Source: Nonomuraea jiangxiensis
GTDB lineage: Bacteria > Actinomycetota > Actinomycetes > Streptosporangiales > Streptosporangiaceae
Length of the DNA stretch: 64,000 bases
Assembly: GCF_900099965.1 (NCBI RefSeq)
Contig: NZ_FNDJ01000006.1
Span: 124,001 to 188,000 of the forward strand
Direction: 5' to 3'
This document shows, one piece after another, positions 16,051 through 24,778 of this stretch; the first letter of the stretch is position 1; each line of letters begins with the position of its first letter. The notes beneath the pieces were generated by a model. The model worked only from the letters and a program-made list of their open reading frames with translations. It searched no databases and had not been told where the DNA came from. Made by a program: the position numbers and the translations under genes.

Positions 16051-16062
16051 AGACAAGCGTCT
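16051..16062. promoter_or_regulatory. Candidate TetR operator between divergent genes
   Basis: AGACAAGCGTCT has complementary outer arms (AGAC/GTCT) and lies in the 73-base gap between the TetR and FAD monooxygenase start codons. Flanking GTAC words at about 16047 and 16072 add outer symmetry. Position and symmetry make it the best operator candidate; there is no direct evidence of binding. Confidence 0.4.
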
Positions 16063-16085
16063 GAGACGTATGTACTGTCAACGCC

Positions 16086-17267
16086 ATGAAGAACATCCTC
16101 ATCTCCGGCGCGAGCATCGCCGGCACCGCGACGGCTTACTGGCTCCGGCGGCACGGCTACACGGTGACCGTGGTCGAGCGCGCCCCCGCGATCCGTACGG
16201 GCGGCTACAAGGTGGACATCCGCGGCGCGGCACTCCAGGTGATCGAGCGCATGGGCCTGCTGGACGCCGTGCGTGCCCGGAGCACCGACATGCGGACCGC
16301 CACCCACTACGACGCCAAGGGCCGGCCGGTCGCGACCATGGACGCCGACCTGTTCGGCGGGCGCACGGGCGACGACGTCGAGATCATGCGCGGCGACCTG
16401 AACGAGCTTCTGTTCGACCTGACCCGCGACGAGGTCGAATACGTCTTCGCCGACTCCGTCACCGGCATCGCCGAGGACGGCACGGTCACGTTCGAACGCT
16501 CCCTGCCACGCAGGTTCGACCTGGTCATCGGCGCGGACGGCGCGCACTCCAACACCAGGCGGATCGCCTTCGGCGAGGAGTCACGCTTCGCCCGCGCCCT
16601 CGGCTACTACATCTCGATCTGCACCGTCCCCAACACGCTCGGCCTCGACCGCGAGGAGGCCGTGCACGCCGCCCCCGGCCGGACCGCGAACGTCTACAGC
16701 ACCCGCCAGGACACCAACGCCAAGGCGCTGTTCATGTGGTCCTCCGAGCCGCTGGCCCACGACCACCGCGACCCGGCCGCCCAGAAGGAGCTGGTGGCCC
16801 GGGCCATGGCGGGCTCCGGCTGGCAGGTGCCCGCGCTGCTCGACGCCATGCGCGGCGCCGAGGACTTCTACTTCGACTCGCTCTCCCAGATCCACATGGA
16901 CCGCTGGTCCGCGGGCCGGGTCGTGCTGGTGGGCGACGCGGCCTACTGCGCCTCGCCCGCCTCGGGGCAGGGCACCAGCCTGGCGCTCGTGGGGGCGTAC
17001 GTGCTGGCGGGCGAGCTGGCCTCGGGCGGCGGGACGGACGCGTACGAGCGGGAGATGCGCCCCTTCGTGACCGCCAACCAGGCCCTCGGGCCGGCCAACG
17101 TCAAGGGCATGGTCATCGGGTCACGCGCGGCCCTCCGGTTCCAGCTCCTGATGATCAGGCTGCTCCCGCACCTGCCGGGACGCGACCGCATGATCGAGCG
17201 GATCGCCGGCCCCATCCACACCGCCGCCAACGCCATCACGCTCAAGGACTACCCGGGTGCCCGGTGA
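16086..17267 (+). CDS. FAD-dependent monooxygenase (PHBH-fold)
   Basis: A 393-residue class A flavin monooxygenase. The N-terminal dinucleotide motif is ISGASIAGTATAYWL (GxGxxG variant), the DG motif is VIGADGAHSNTR, and the second FAD motif is RVVLVGDAAYCASPASGQG. Such enzymes hydroxylate aromatics or tailor or inactivate polyketide antibiotics (TetX-like). No pathway genes surround it, so detoxification under the divergent TetR is a reasonable guess. The last 50 residues are helical and basic. ATG 16086 gives the motif at residue 5, as usual. Confidence 0.88.
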   Translation: MKNILISGASIAGTATAYWLRRHGYTVTVVERAPAIRTGGYKVDIRGAALQVIERMGLLDAVRARSTDMRTATHYDAKGRPVATMDADLFGGRTGDDVEIMRGDLNELLFDLTRDEVEYVFADSVTGIAEDGTVTFERSLPRRFDLVIGADGAHSNTRRIAFGEESRFARALGYYISICTVPNTLGLDREEAVHAAPGRTANVYSTRQDTNAKALFMWSSEPLAHDHRDPAAQKELVARAMAGSGWQVPALLDAMRGAEDFYFDSLSQIHMDRWSAGRVVLVGDAAYCASPASGQGTSLALVGAYVLAGELASGGGTDAYEREMRPFVTANQALGPANVKGMVIGSRAALRFQLLMIRLLPHLPGRDRMIERIAGPIHTAANAITLKDYPGAR

Positions 17268-17352
17268 CCGCGACCGGCGGCTGCTACTTTCGTCGTAACC
17301 CCCGTTCATGCCGGCCCCCTACGCTGATGAGCATGCTGTGCAGGGGGTCCGC

Positions 17353-18000
17353 GTGATCCGGGTGCTGGTCGTGGACGACGAGGAGCTCGTCCGGTCCGGG
17401 CTCCGGCTGATCCTGGAGGCCGCCGGCGACATCGTGATCGTCGGCGAGGCCCGCGACGGCGCCGAGGCCGTCTCGGCGGTGCCGCGGTTGCGGCCCGAGG
17501 TGGTGCTGATGGACGTGCGCATGCCGGTCATGGACGGCCTGGCCGCCGCCTCCCGGCTGCTGTCCCGGCCGGACCCGCCGAAGCTGGTCATGCTCACGAC
17601 GTTCGACCTGGACGAATACGTGCACGAGGCGCTGCGCATGGGCGCCGTCGGGTTCCTGCTCAAGGACACCCCGCCGCGGGAGCTGGCCGCCGCCGTGCGC
17701 ACGGTCGCGGGCGGCCAGGCCATGCTCTCCCCGTCGGTGACCAAGCGCCTGCTGGCCTCGTACGCGGACCGCGCCCCCTCCCGCGCGGAGGCCGCCCGCA
17801 GGCAGCTCGCCGGGCTCACCGGACGGGAGGAGGACGTGATCAGGGCCGTGGCCCGCGGCCTGTCCAACGCCGAGATCGGCCGCGAGCTGCGCCTGACGGA
17901 GGCCACGGTGAAGTCGCACGTCAGCCGCGTGCTCGCCAAGCTGGGCCTGGCCAACCGCGTCCAGGCCGCCATCCTGGTGCACGACGCCGACCTGGGCTGA
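17353..18000 (+). CDS. NarL/FixJ family response regulator (orphan)
   Basis: About 215 residues: a receiver domain (VVDDEELVRSGL, phospho-acceptor Asp in LMDVRMPVMDG, TTFDLDEYV, Lys in LLKDTPP) joined to a LuxR HTH (LTGREEDVIRAVARGLSNAEIG, TVKSHVSRVLAKLG). AGGGGG six bases before GTG 17353 decides the start. NarL-type regulators are normally encoded next to their kinase, but the neighbours here are a monooxygenase and an ABC transporter operon. The kinase must be elsewhere or lost; the truncated sensor-like protein at 8985 is the only two-component-like neighbour. Confidence 0.9.
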   Translation: MIRVLVVDDEELVRSGLRLILEAAGDIVIVGEARDGAEAVSAVPRLRPEVVLMDVRMPVMDGLAAASRLLSRPDPPKLVMLTTFDLDEYVHEALRMGAVGFLLKDTPPRELAAAVRTVAGGQAMLSPSVTKRLLASYADRAPSRAEAARRQLAGLTGREEDVIRAVARGLSNAEIGRELRLTEATVKSHVSRVLAKLGLANRVQAAILVHDADLG

Positions 18001-18002
18001 CC

Positions 18003-19001
18003 TCAGATCTCCGCGTAGTGGCAGGCCGCCTGGGCCACCGGGACGGCGGGCAGGACGTCCAGCGGCTGCGATCGGCACTTACCGTCCACCCCGGCCTCGG
18101 CCGCCCGCCCCGAGGCGAGCACCTGGCAGCGGGCGTGGAACCGGCAGCCACCGGGAATCCTGGTCGGGTCCGGCGGCTCCCCGGTCAGCACCACCCGCTC
18201 GGGCGACTCGGGCAGCACCGACAGGAGGGCCTGCGTGTAAGGGTGCCGCGGCGCGGTCAGCACCTGCTCGACGGGCCCGGACTCGACGATCCTGCCCAGG
18301 TACATCACGGCCACCCGGTCGGCGATGTTCCAGGCCAGCCCCAGGTCGTGCGTGACGACCAGCGCCGACAGGCCCAGCTCGGACCGGAGCCGGAGCAGCA
18401 GGGCCAGGATCTCGCCCCGGACGGAGGCGTCCAGCGAGGCCACCGGCTCGTCGGCGACGAGCACCCGCGGGTTCAGCGCCAGCGCCCCGGCGATCACCAC
18501 GCGCTGCCGCTGGCCGCCGGACAGCTCGTGCGGGTAACGCAGGAAGAACCGGTCGGGCGGCCGCAGCCCGGCCCTGGACAGGGCCGTGGAGACGACCTCC
18601 CGCTCGTCCGCCAGGCCGTGGATGCGCGGCCCCTCGGCGACCGCCTCGTAGACCGTGTGCCGGGGGTTGAGCGAGCCCGTCGGGTCCTGCAGGACGAGCT
18701 GCACCTGCCGCCGGTAGGCCTTGAGCGCCTTGCTGCCGTAGTCGAGCGCCGCGCCGCCGTAGCGCACCTCACCCGAGGTGGGGCGTTCAAGGCCGAGCAG
18801 GGTCCGGGCGAGCGTGGTCTTGCCGCACCCCGACTCGCCGACCAGCGCGACGATCTCGCCCTCGCCGATGGCGAGGTTCACGCCGTCCACCGCACGGGCG
18901 CGGCGCCCGCGCGAGGGGAACTCCACGTGCAGGTCCCGCGCCTCCAGCAGGCTGGGGCTCGTGGTGGCCGGGGCCTCCTCGGTGGTTCGCGTCTCGGTCA
19001 T
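18003..19001 (-). CDS. ABC transporter ATPase, OppF/DppF type
   Basis: A 332-residue ATPase, fifth gene of a peptide/nickel-type importer operon. Walker A is GESGCGKTT, the signature is LSGGQRQRV, Walker B LVADEPVASLD, and the H-loop THD is present. The C-terminal oligopeptide-transporter extension (GCRFHARC...) carries Cys residues that bind an iron-sulfur cluster in related proteins. The open frame extends upstream to 19739, but ATG 19001 overlaps the previous stop by 4 bases (ATGA), the expected translational coupling. Confidence 0.92.
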   Translation of the reverse strand: MTETRTTEEAPATTSPSLLEARDLHVEFPSRGRRARAVDGVNLAIGEGEIVALVGESGCGKTTLARTLLGLERPTSGEVRYGGAALDYGSKALKAYRRQVQLVLQDPTGSLNPRHTVYEAVAEGPRIHGLADEREVVSTALSRAGLRPPDRFFLRYPHELSGGQRQRVVIAGALALNPRVLVADEPVASLDASVRGEILALLLRLRSELGLSALVVTHDLGLAWNIADRVAVMYLGRIVESGPVEQVLTAPRHPYTQALLSVLPESPERVVLTGEPPDPTRIPGGCRFHARCQVLASGRAAEAGVDGKCRSQPLDVLPAVPVAQAACHYAEI

Positions 19002-19972
19002 GAGGCCCCCTCCTTCTCCCTCACGTGCACGCACGCGGCGGTACGGCCGGGGCCCGCCAGCCACAGCGCCACGTCCAGGGACGCGCATTCCTCCAGTGCC
19101 ACCGGGCAGCGCGGATGGAACGCGCACCCGCCGGGAAGCCGCATCGGGTCGGGCGGGTCGCCGCCGAGGCCCTTGGGCGCCATGCGCGAGGCCGGGTCCC
19201 CCACTGTCGGGAAGGCCGCGGCCAGTGCCCGGCTGTAGGGGTGCCTGGCGTCGTGGAACACCTCGCCGGACGGCCCGTGCTCGACGACGCGGCCGGCGTA
19301 CATGACCGCGAGCTGGTCGCACACGTCGGCCAGGACCGACAGATCGTGCGAGATCATGAGCAGTGAGATGTCGTGCTCCGCGACCAGCTCCTTGATCAGC
19401 GTGAGGACCTGGGCCTGCACCATCACGTCGAGCGCGGTCGTCGGCTCGTCGGCGATGATCAGCCGCGGGGAGCAGGCCAGCGCCATCGCGATCATCACCC
19501 GCTGCCGTTGCCCGCCCGACAGCTCGTGCGGGTAGCTGCGGGCCCGCCAGGTGGGCAGGCCGACCTGTTCGAGCAGCTCGCTCACGCGCTTGCGGGCCGC
19601 CTCCGGCCTGGCCTGGCCGTGCACGAGCAGCGGCTCGGCGATCTGGTCGCCGACCCGGCGCACGGGGTTGAGCCCGTGCTGGGCTCCCTGGAACACGATC
19701 GAGGCCTCGGCCCACCGTACGGCCCGCATGCGGCCCCATTTCATGGTGAGCACGTCCTCACCGCCGAGCAGGATCCGGCCGCCGACGCGCGCGTCACGGG
19801 GCAGGAGCCGCAACAGCGCCATGGCCAGCGTCGACTTGCCGGATCCTGACTCGCCGGCGACTCCGAGTGCCGCTCCGGAGTCCAGGGTCAGCGACACCCC
19901 GCGCACCGCGGGCACCTCGCCCGCGGCGATCCGGTACGTCACCGACAGGTCGTCGAGTTCGAGAAGAGTCAT
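18998..19972 (-). CDS. ABC transporter ATPase, OppD/DppD type
   Basis: A 324-residue ATPase partner of the preceding feature in the same importer. Walker A GESGSGKST, signature LSGGQRQRVMIA, Walker B LIIADEPTTALD and the HDL switch are intact, followed by the Cys-containing oligopeptide extension (GCAFHPRC). Heterodimers of the D and F ATPases power this class of importers. It starts 34 bases after the permease gene and overlaps the next gene by 4 bases. Confidence 0.92.
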   Translation of the reverse strand: MTLLELDDLSVTYRIAAGEVPAVRGVSLTLDSGAALGVAGESGSGKSTLAMALLRLLPRDARVGGRILLGGEDVLTMKWGRMRAVRWAEASIVFQGAQHGLNPVRRVGDQIAEPLLVHGQARPEAARKRVSELLEQVGLPTWRARSYPHELSGGQRQRVMIAMALACSPRLIIADEPTTALDVMVQAQVLTLIKELVAEHDISLLMISHDLSVLADVCDQLAVMYAGRVVEHGPSGEVFHDARHPYSRALAAAFPTVGDPASRMAPKGLGGDPPDPMRLPGGCAFHPRCPVALEECASLDVALWLAGPGRTAACVHVREKEGAS

Positions 19973-20006
19973 GCGACCGACTCCGTCTTTCCGCTTGTTC
20001 CCTCGC

Positions 20007-20888
20007 TCACGTCGCCTTCCTGAGCCTGGGGTTGAGCACGGCCTCCAGAGCCCGCCCGACCAGCGTGAACGCCATGACGACGACGAGGATGGCCAGGCCG
20101 GGGATGAGGATGTACCACCAGGCGCCCTGGGTGGCGGCGCCGTAGTCGTAGGAGCCGCGCAGCATCGTGCCCCACGAGGTCTTGTTCGAGCTGACCCCGA
20201 GGAAGGCCAGCGTGGACTCCGTGACGATCGCGCTGGCGACCTCCAGCGTGGTGCTGGCCAGCAGCAGCGGCGCCACGTTGGGCAGCACGTGCCTGGTGGT
20301 GATGTGCCAGTGCCCGCCGCCGAGCGCCTTGGAGCGCTCGATGTAAGGTCTGGCCTCGACGGCCAGCGTCTGTGCCCTGAGCAGCCGGGCGGTTGAGGGC
20401 CACGTGGTGATCCCGATCGCCATGATGATCGTGAACGTGCTGCCGCCCAGGATGGCCGCCAGCACCAGCGCCGTGACCATCGACGGCAGCACCAGGAACC
20501 AGTCGGTGACGCGCATCAGCACCGCGCTGAGCCAGCCGCGGAAGTGCCCCGCCGCGATGCCCACGACCATGCCGATCACGATGCTGACCAGCGCGGCCAG
20601 GAAGCCGATGAGCAGCGACGTGCGCGAGCCCCACCAGACCATCAGCAGGATCGAGCGGCCGGACTCGTCGGTGCCGAACGGGAACGCGAGGCTCGGCCCG
20701 CTCCACTCCTCGCCGGGGGCGTCCACGACGCTGGTCACGCTGTCGTCGATGAACAGCGGCGCGAACACCGCCAGCAGCACGGCGGCGACTAGGACGACCA
20801 GCCCGGCGAGACCGGCCCGGTGCCTGCGGAAGTCGGCCCAGAAGCGGCTCAGCGCCTGCCGCCTGCGGGCGGCGGCCACACTCGTCAT
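20007..20888 (-). CDS. ABC permease, OppC/DppC type
   Basis: A 293-residue inner-membrane permease: an N-terminal TM, a periplasmic-type loop with FPFGTDESGRSIL (the FGTDxxGRD-like motif of DppC proteins), then five further TM segments with the EAA coupling loop (ERSKALGGGHWHITTRHVLPN split around the conserved GG). It pairs with the DppB-type permease. ATG 20888 overlaps the upstream stop by 4 bases. Confidence 0.92.
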   Translation of the reverse strand: MTSVAAARRRQALSRFWADFRRHRAGLAGLVVLVAAVLLAVFAPLFIDDSVTSVVDAPGEEWSGPSLAFPFGTDESGRSILLMVWWGSRTSLLIGFLAALVSIVIGMVVGIAAGHFRGWLSAVLMRVTDWFLVLPSMVTALVLAAILGGSTFTIIMAIGITTWPSTARLLRAQTLAVEARPYIERSKALGGGHWHITTRHVLPNVAPLLLASTTLEVASAIVTESTLAFLGVSSNKTSWGTMLRGSYDYGAATQGAWWYILIPGLAILVVVMAFTLVGRALEAVLNPRLRKAT

Positions 20889-21937
20889 GCCGACCTCACC
20901 CTCGGGTCGAGTAGGTGGTAGACCACGTCGGCCAGCGTGTTCATGATGATCACGGCCACGGTGATCAACATGAACGTGCCCTGCATGAGCGTGAAGTCAG
21001 GCACCACGATCGCCTCGTAGAAGAGCTGGCCCAGACCCGGCCAGGTGTAGATCGTCTCCACGGTGACGGCCCCGCCGACCACGAAGCCGATGCGCATGAA
21101 CACCAGCGTCACCGTGGGCAGCAGGGCGTTCGGCACCGCGTGCCGACGGCGTACCTCGTCGTCGCGCAGGCCCTTGGCCCGGGCCACCGTGACGTAGTCC
21201 TGGCTGACCTCCTCCAGCAGCGACGAGCGCATGACCAGCAGGTATTGCGCGTAGATCACGGCCACCATCGTCAGGCACGGCAGCACCATGTGCGAGGCCA
21301 CGTCCAGCAGATAGGCGAACCCGTCGGGCGCGTCCACGCTCTCGATGCCCCGGAACGGCAGCACACCCGGGATCGGCCCGATGCCGACGCCGAACACCAT
21401 CATGAGAAGCAGCCCGAGCCAGAACGTCGGCACCGACCACAGCACCAGCGACGTGCCGGTGGAGAAGCGGTCGAACCGGCCGCCATGCCGCCAGCCGGCC
21501 CTGGTGCCCTGCCAGACGCCGAGACTGACCGCGATGACCAGGCCGGTGCCCGCCAGCAGCAGGGTCGGCCCGATGCGCTCGCCGATCAGGTCGAGGACCG
21601 GCCGCTTGTACTCGTACGACGTGCCGAGATCGAGCCTCAGCGTGTTGCCCACGAAGTCGAAGAACTGGTTGATCAGCGGCTTGTCCAGCCCCAGCCGGTG
21701 GCGTTCCAGGTCGAGCTGGGCCGGGGTCATGTTGCGGCCCTGGGCCAGGTTGCGCACGGGATCGCCGGGCAGCAGCCGGAACACGAAGAACGTGGCGACG
21801 ATCACCATGGCGATGCTGAACAGCGCCCCGCCGACCTTGGACAACGCGTACTGCAGCGTGCCACGGCGGACGGGGCGCTCGTCACCGGGGCCCGCCGCCT
21901 GGACGGCGGGCTCCGCGGCTTCCAGCGGTGCGGTCAT
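20885..21937 (-). CDS. ABC permease, OppB/DppB type
   Basis: A 350-residue permease with about six TM segments. The N-terminal periplasmic region has FRLLPGDPVRNLA, typical of DppB, and the EAA loop is VTVARAKGLRDDEVRRRHAVPN. A 30-residue cytoplasmic N-terminal extension rich in Ala and Glu precedes the first TM. The start overlaps the substrate-binding protein stop by 4 bases, giving a tightly coupled A-B-C-D-F order. Confidence 0.92.
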   Translation of the reverse strand: MTAPLEAAEPAVQAAGPGDERPVRRGTLQYALSKVGGALFSIAMVIVATFFVFRLLPGDPVRNLAQGRNMTPAQLDLERHRLGLDKPLINQFFDFVGNTLRLDLGTSYEYKRPVLDLIGERIGPTLLLAGTGLVIAVSLGVWQGTRAGWRHGGRFDRFSTGTSLVLWSVPTFWLGLLLMMVFGVGIGPIPGVLPFRGIESVDAPDGFAYLLDVASHMVLPCLTMVAVIYAQYLLVMRSSLLEEVSQDYVTVARAKGLRDDEVRRRHAVPNALLPTVTLVFMRIGFVVGGAVTVETIYTWPGLGQLFYEAIVVPDFTLMQGTFMLITVAVIIMNTLADVVYHLLDPRVRSA

Positions 21938-23745
21938 TCGCGGTCGTCTGCGACGCTCTTGCGCCGCCGGCTCAGGAGGAAGCCCGCCAGGGCGATGACC
22001 ACCACGCCGCCGGCGATCCCGGCGATGAGGCCGGTGTTGGAGCCGCCACCGGCCGGGCTGGTCACCGCCGTGTCCTTGACGGTCACGGTGTAGAACGGCC
22101 AGTAGCTGCTGCCGCCGTACAGCAGGCCCTTGTCCTCGGGGATCGGGGTGATACTGGCGATCCGGTCCTTGCGGTAGGCCTCGAGGTCGTTGTTGTAGTA
22201 GAGGGCGATGATCGGGGCGTCGGTGTAGAGACGCTCCTGCATCTGCTTGAGGAGGTCGATGCGCTTAGGCCGGTCGAGCTCCTTGAGCTGCTCCTGGTAG
22301 AGCTTCTCGAAGGTCTCGTCGCAGTAGAACGACTCGGTGCCGCCGCCCTCGCCGGCCGCGTTCGGCCTGCGGCTGCACAGGTGGGTGGCCATGACCTCCT
22401 CGGGGTCGGGGTTGACCGACCAGCCGCTGATGGCCAGGTCGAACAGGCCGGTGACGCCGGTCTCCTCGGTGAACTTGCTGGACTCCAGCTTCTTCGTGGT
22501 CAACGTGATGCCGATGTCCTTGAAGAAGCCCGTCAGGTATTCGGCGAGCTTGTCCTCGATCGGGGTGTCGGTGTGGATGCTGAAGCGGAACTCCAGCTTG
22601 CGGTCGCCGTCCGGCATCGTACGGACGCCGTCGGCGCCCTTCTTGTAGCCGGCGTCGTCAAGGATCTGGTTGGCCCTGGCCGGGTCGTAGCCGACCTTCT
22701 CGTCGCCGGTGGCCTCCCAGAAGAAGTCCTTGTACATCGGCGGCACGATCGACCCGTTGGCCGGCTGGGCCAGGCCGTTCTGCACCTCGGCGACCAGGCG
22801 CTGCTTGTCGATGGCGTAGTGCAGCGCCTGACGCACCTTCGGGTCCTTCAGCGCGGGGTGGCCGTCGCCGATGGGCTTGTTGTCGGTGGTGGTGGCGCCG
22901 TGGTTGATCTGCAGGTACGCCGCGCGCCGGCCCTGGGTGTTCCAGGCGACGATGTCCGGGTCGTTCTGGATGGCCTCGTATTCAGGCGGGTTGAGCCGGC
23001 CGATCAGGTCGATGTCACCGTTCTTCAGACCGGCGATGGCGGCCTGCGGGTTGGAGTAGAAGATGACCTGGAGCTCGTCGATCTTGGGCTTGCCCCGCCA
23101 GTAGTTGGGGTTGGCCACCAGCTTGACGTACTGGTCCTTCTTGTGCTCGACCGCGATGTACGGGCCGCTGGTCACGGCCGGGTACTTCTCGGCGTCGTAG
23201 TTGGCCATGTCGGTGACCGACTCCCAGACGTGCTTGGGCACGATCGGGATCGGGTTCTCCAGCATGGAGGCCTGCGGCGCCTTGAGCTTGATGGTCAGCT
23301 CCTGGCCGTTGGCCGTGACGCTCTCGAAGTTCTCCACCGCCGGGCCGTTGGCCGTCTTGGCGGCCTCGTCCGTCATGATCCGGTTGAACGTCCAGGCGGC
23401 GTCCTCGGCCGTGACGGGCTGGCCGTCGGACCACTTGGCCTGCCGGATCTTGAACGTCCACGTCAGCCCGTCCTCCGACGTGGTCCACGACTCGGCCAGG
23501 TCGGGGCTGGGCTGCAGGGTCTTGGAGTCGGAGACGGTCAGGAATCCGTACATCCAGCGGTGGATCTGCGTCGAGACGATGCGCACAGCCAGGAACGGGT
23601 TCATCGAGTCCATGGCCTGCGTCGCGCCGACCCGAACGATCTTCTTCCCCGCCGCCGGATTCTGCGCCAGGGCCGCGGTGGTGCCCTGACCTGCTAGTAA
23701 TAGCGCGACGCCCAGTACGACCAGGCGCGCGACCCACTTCCTCAT
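21934..23745 (-). CDS. ABC peptide-type substrate-binding protein with C-terminal membrane anchor
   Basis: About 603 residues. An N-terminal signal (RKWVARLVVLGVALLLAGQG) has no lipobox Cys, unlike most Gram-positive binding proteins. The SBP_bac_5 body has DLAESWTTSEDGLTWTFKIR and the usual peptide or nickel fold. The C-terminus carries a Gly/Ser linker, a hydrophobic segment (LIAGIAGGVVVIALAGFLL) and SRRRKS, i.e. a membrane anchor with a cytoplasmic basic stop. It therefore appears tethered by its C-terminus rather than by lipid. AAGGTGAGG before ATG 23745 fixes the start. First gene of the importer operon; a TTGACA-like word lies at 23808-23813 on this strand. Confidence 0.9.
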   Translation of the reverse strand: MRKWVARLVVLGVALLLAGQGTTAALAQNPAAGKKIVRVGATQAMDSMNPFLAVRIVSTQIHRWMYGFLTVSDSKTLQPSPDLAESWTTSEDGLTWTFKIRQAKWSDGQPVTAEDAAWTFNRIMTDEAAKTANGPAVENFESVTANGQELTIKLKAPQASMLENPIPIVPKHVWESVTDMANYDAEKYPAVTSGPYIAVEHKKDQYVKLVANPNYWRGKPKIDELQVIFYSNPQAAIAGLKNGDIDLIGRLNPPEYEAIQNDPDIVAWNTQGRRAAYLQINHGATTTDNKPIGDGHPALKDPKVRQALHYAIDKQRLVAEVQNGLAQPANGSIVPPMYKDFFWEATGDEKVGYDPARANQILDDAGYKKGADGVRTMPDGDRKLEFRFSIHTDTPIEDKLAEYLTGFFKDIGITLTTKKLESSKFTEETGVTGLFDLAISGWSVNPDPEEVMATHLCSRRPNAAGEGGGTESFYCDETFEKLYQEQLKELDRPKRIDLLKQMQERLYTDAPIIALYYNNDLEAYRKDRIASITPIPEDKGLLYGGSSYWPFYTVTVKDTAVTSPAGGGSNTGLIAGIAGGVVVIALAGFLLSRRRKSVADDRE

Positions 23746-23985
23746 ACGTGCCTCACCTTCAGGCGGGGGTTCCTGTGTAGAGAAAGCCACACCATAGGGA
23801 GACCGCGTGTCAACGAGTGGCGGAAAATTGTTTCATTCTCGTTTCCTTGAGCGGTGTAAATTTTCAGCCCCCTTGACCCCGCCGCCGGCCGGCCCGGTCT
23901 TCCTCATACCCCTGCGTGGTGGCGGGGCATACATCCCCCGGCACCGGTAAGGGGGAGGGAACACGCAGTCCGAAGGGGGATTCCC

Positions 23986-24531
23986 ATGATGAACGGCAAG
24001 ACCATCGCCTTCCTGGTCGCTCCGGAAGGAGTGGAGCAGGTGGAGCTCACCGAGCCGTGGAAGGCGGTCAAGCAGGCCGGTGGCACGCCTGTGCTGGTCT
24101 CCACCGCCGCCGGTCACATCCGGGCGTTCAACCACCTGGACAAGGCCGACACGTTCGCCGTGGACGACACGGTGGACCACGCCGACCCCGCGGCCTTCGA
24201 CGGCCTCGTGCTGCCCGGGGGTGTCGCGAACCCCGACTTCCTGCGGATGGTGCCGCAGGCCGTCCGGTTCGCCGGCGCCTTCTTCGAGCAGGGCAAGCCG
24301 GTGGCCGCCATCTGCCACGCGCCGTGGACCCTGGTCGAGGCGGACGTGGTGCGCGGCCGTACGATGACGTCCTGGCCCAGCCTGCAGACGGACCTGCGCA
24401 ATGCCGGAGCCACCTGGGTGGACCGGGAGGTCGTGGTGTGCACCGCCGGGCCCAACATGCTCGTCACCAGCCGCAGGCCGGACGACCTCAAGGCCTTCTG
24501 CCAGGCCGCCACGGACGCGTTCGGGGCCTGA
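23986..24531 (+). CDS. DJ-1/PfpI family protein
   Basis: A 181-residue DJ-1/PfpI superfamily member. The nucleophile elbow AICHAPW holds the conserved Cys followed by His, and the acidic partner (Glu near EGVEQVELTEPW) precedes it, as in PfpI/YhbO-type stress proteins. These have been reported as proteases, deglycases or glyoxalase III-like enzymes. RMVPQAVRFAGAFFEQGKP matches the family. AAGGGGGA before ATG ATG marks the start at 23986. Single-gene unit. Confidence 0.88.
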   Translation: MMNGKTIAFLVAPEGVEQVELTEPWKAVKQAGGTPVLVSTAAGHIRAFNHLDKADTFAVDDTVDHADPAAFDGLVLPGGVANPDFLRMVPQAVRFAGAFFEQGKPVAAICHAPWTLVEADVVRGRTMTSWPSLQTDLRNAGATWVDREVVVCTAGPNMLVTSRRPDDLKAFCQAATDAFGA

Positions 24532-24724
24532 CGGCCGACGAGCGCCGACCGGGGCGCTCGGGCGGGCGGGGCCGCGGGAGATTTCTGACGGCGGCCCGAA
24601 GCGTGCCGCGCCGCTCCGCCGCCCTCTCGCCGCGGACCCGCCACCCGTGCGCCCCCCGCGCTGACGACCTGCCGGTCTGACCAGAGCGAAACTCGCCTGT
24701 AACGCCTTGTCCCCTGGGCGGAAA

Positions 24725-24742
24725 TGGTCTAGACGTAGACCA
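24725..24742. promoter_or_regulatory. TGGTCTA-N4-TAGACCA operator-like inverted repeat
   Basis: TGGTCTA and TAGACCA form a perfect 7-base inverted repeat around GACG, 37 bases before the amino-acid permease start. The half sites match the known GntR/DasR consensus TGGTCTAGACCA, but with extra central spacing. A GntR-type operator is plausible; a hairpin is the alternative. Confidence 0.5.
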
Positions 24743-24778
24743 AATAGAGCGTCCTCCGCGCCCCCCAGGGAGACCTCA

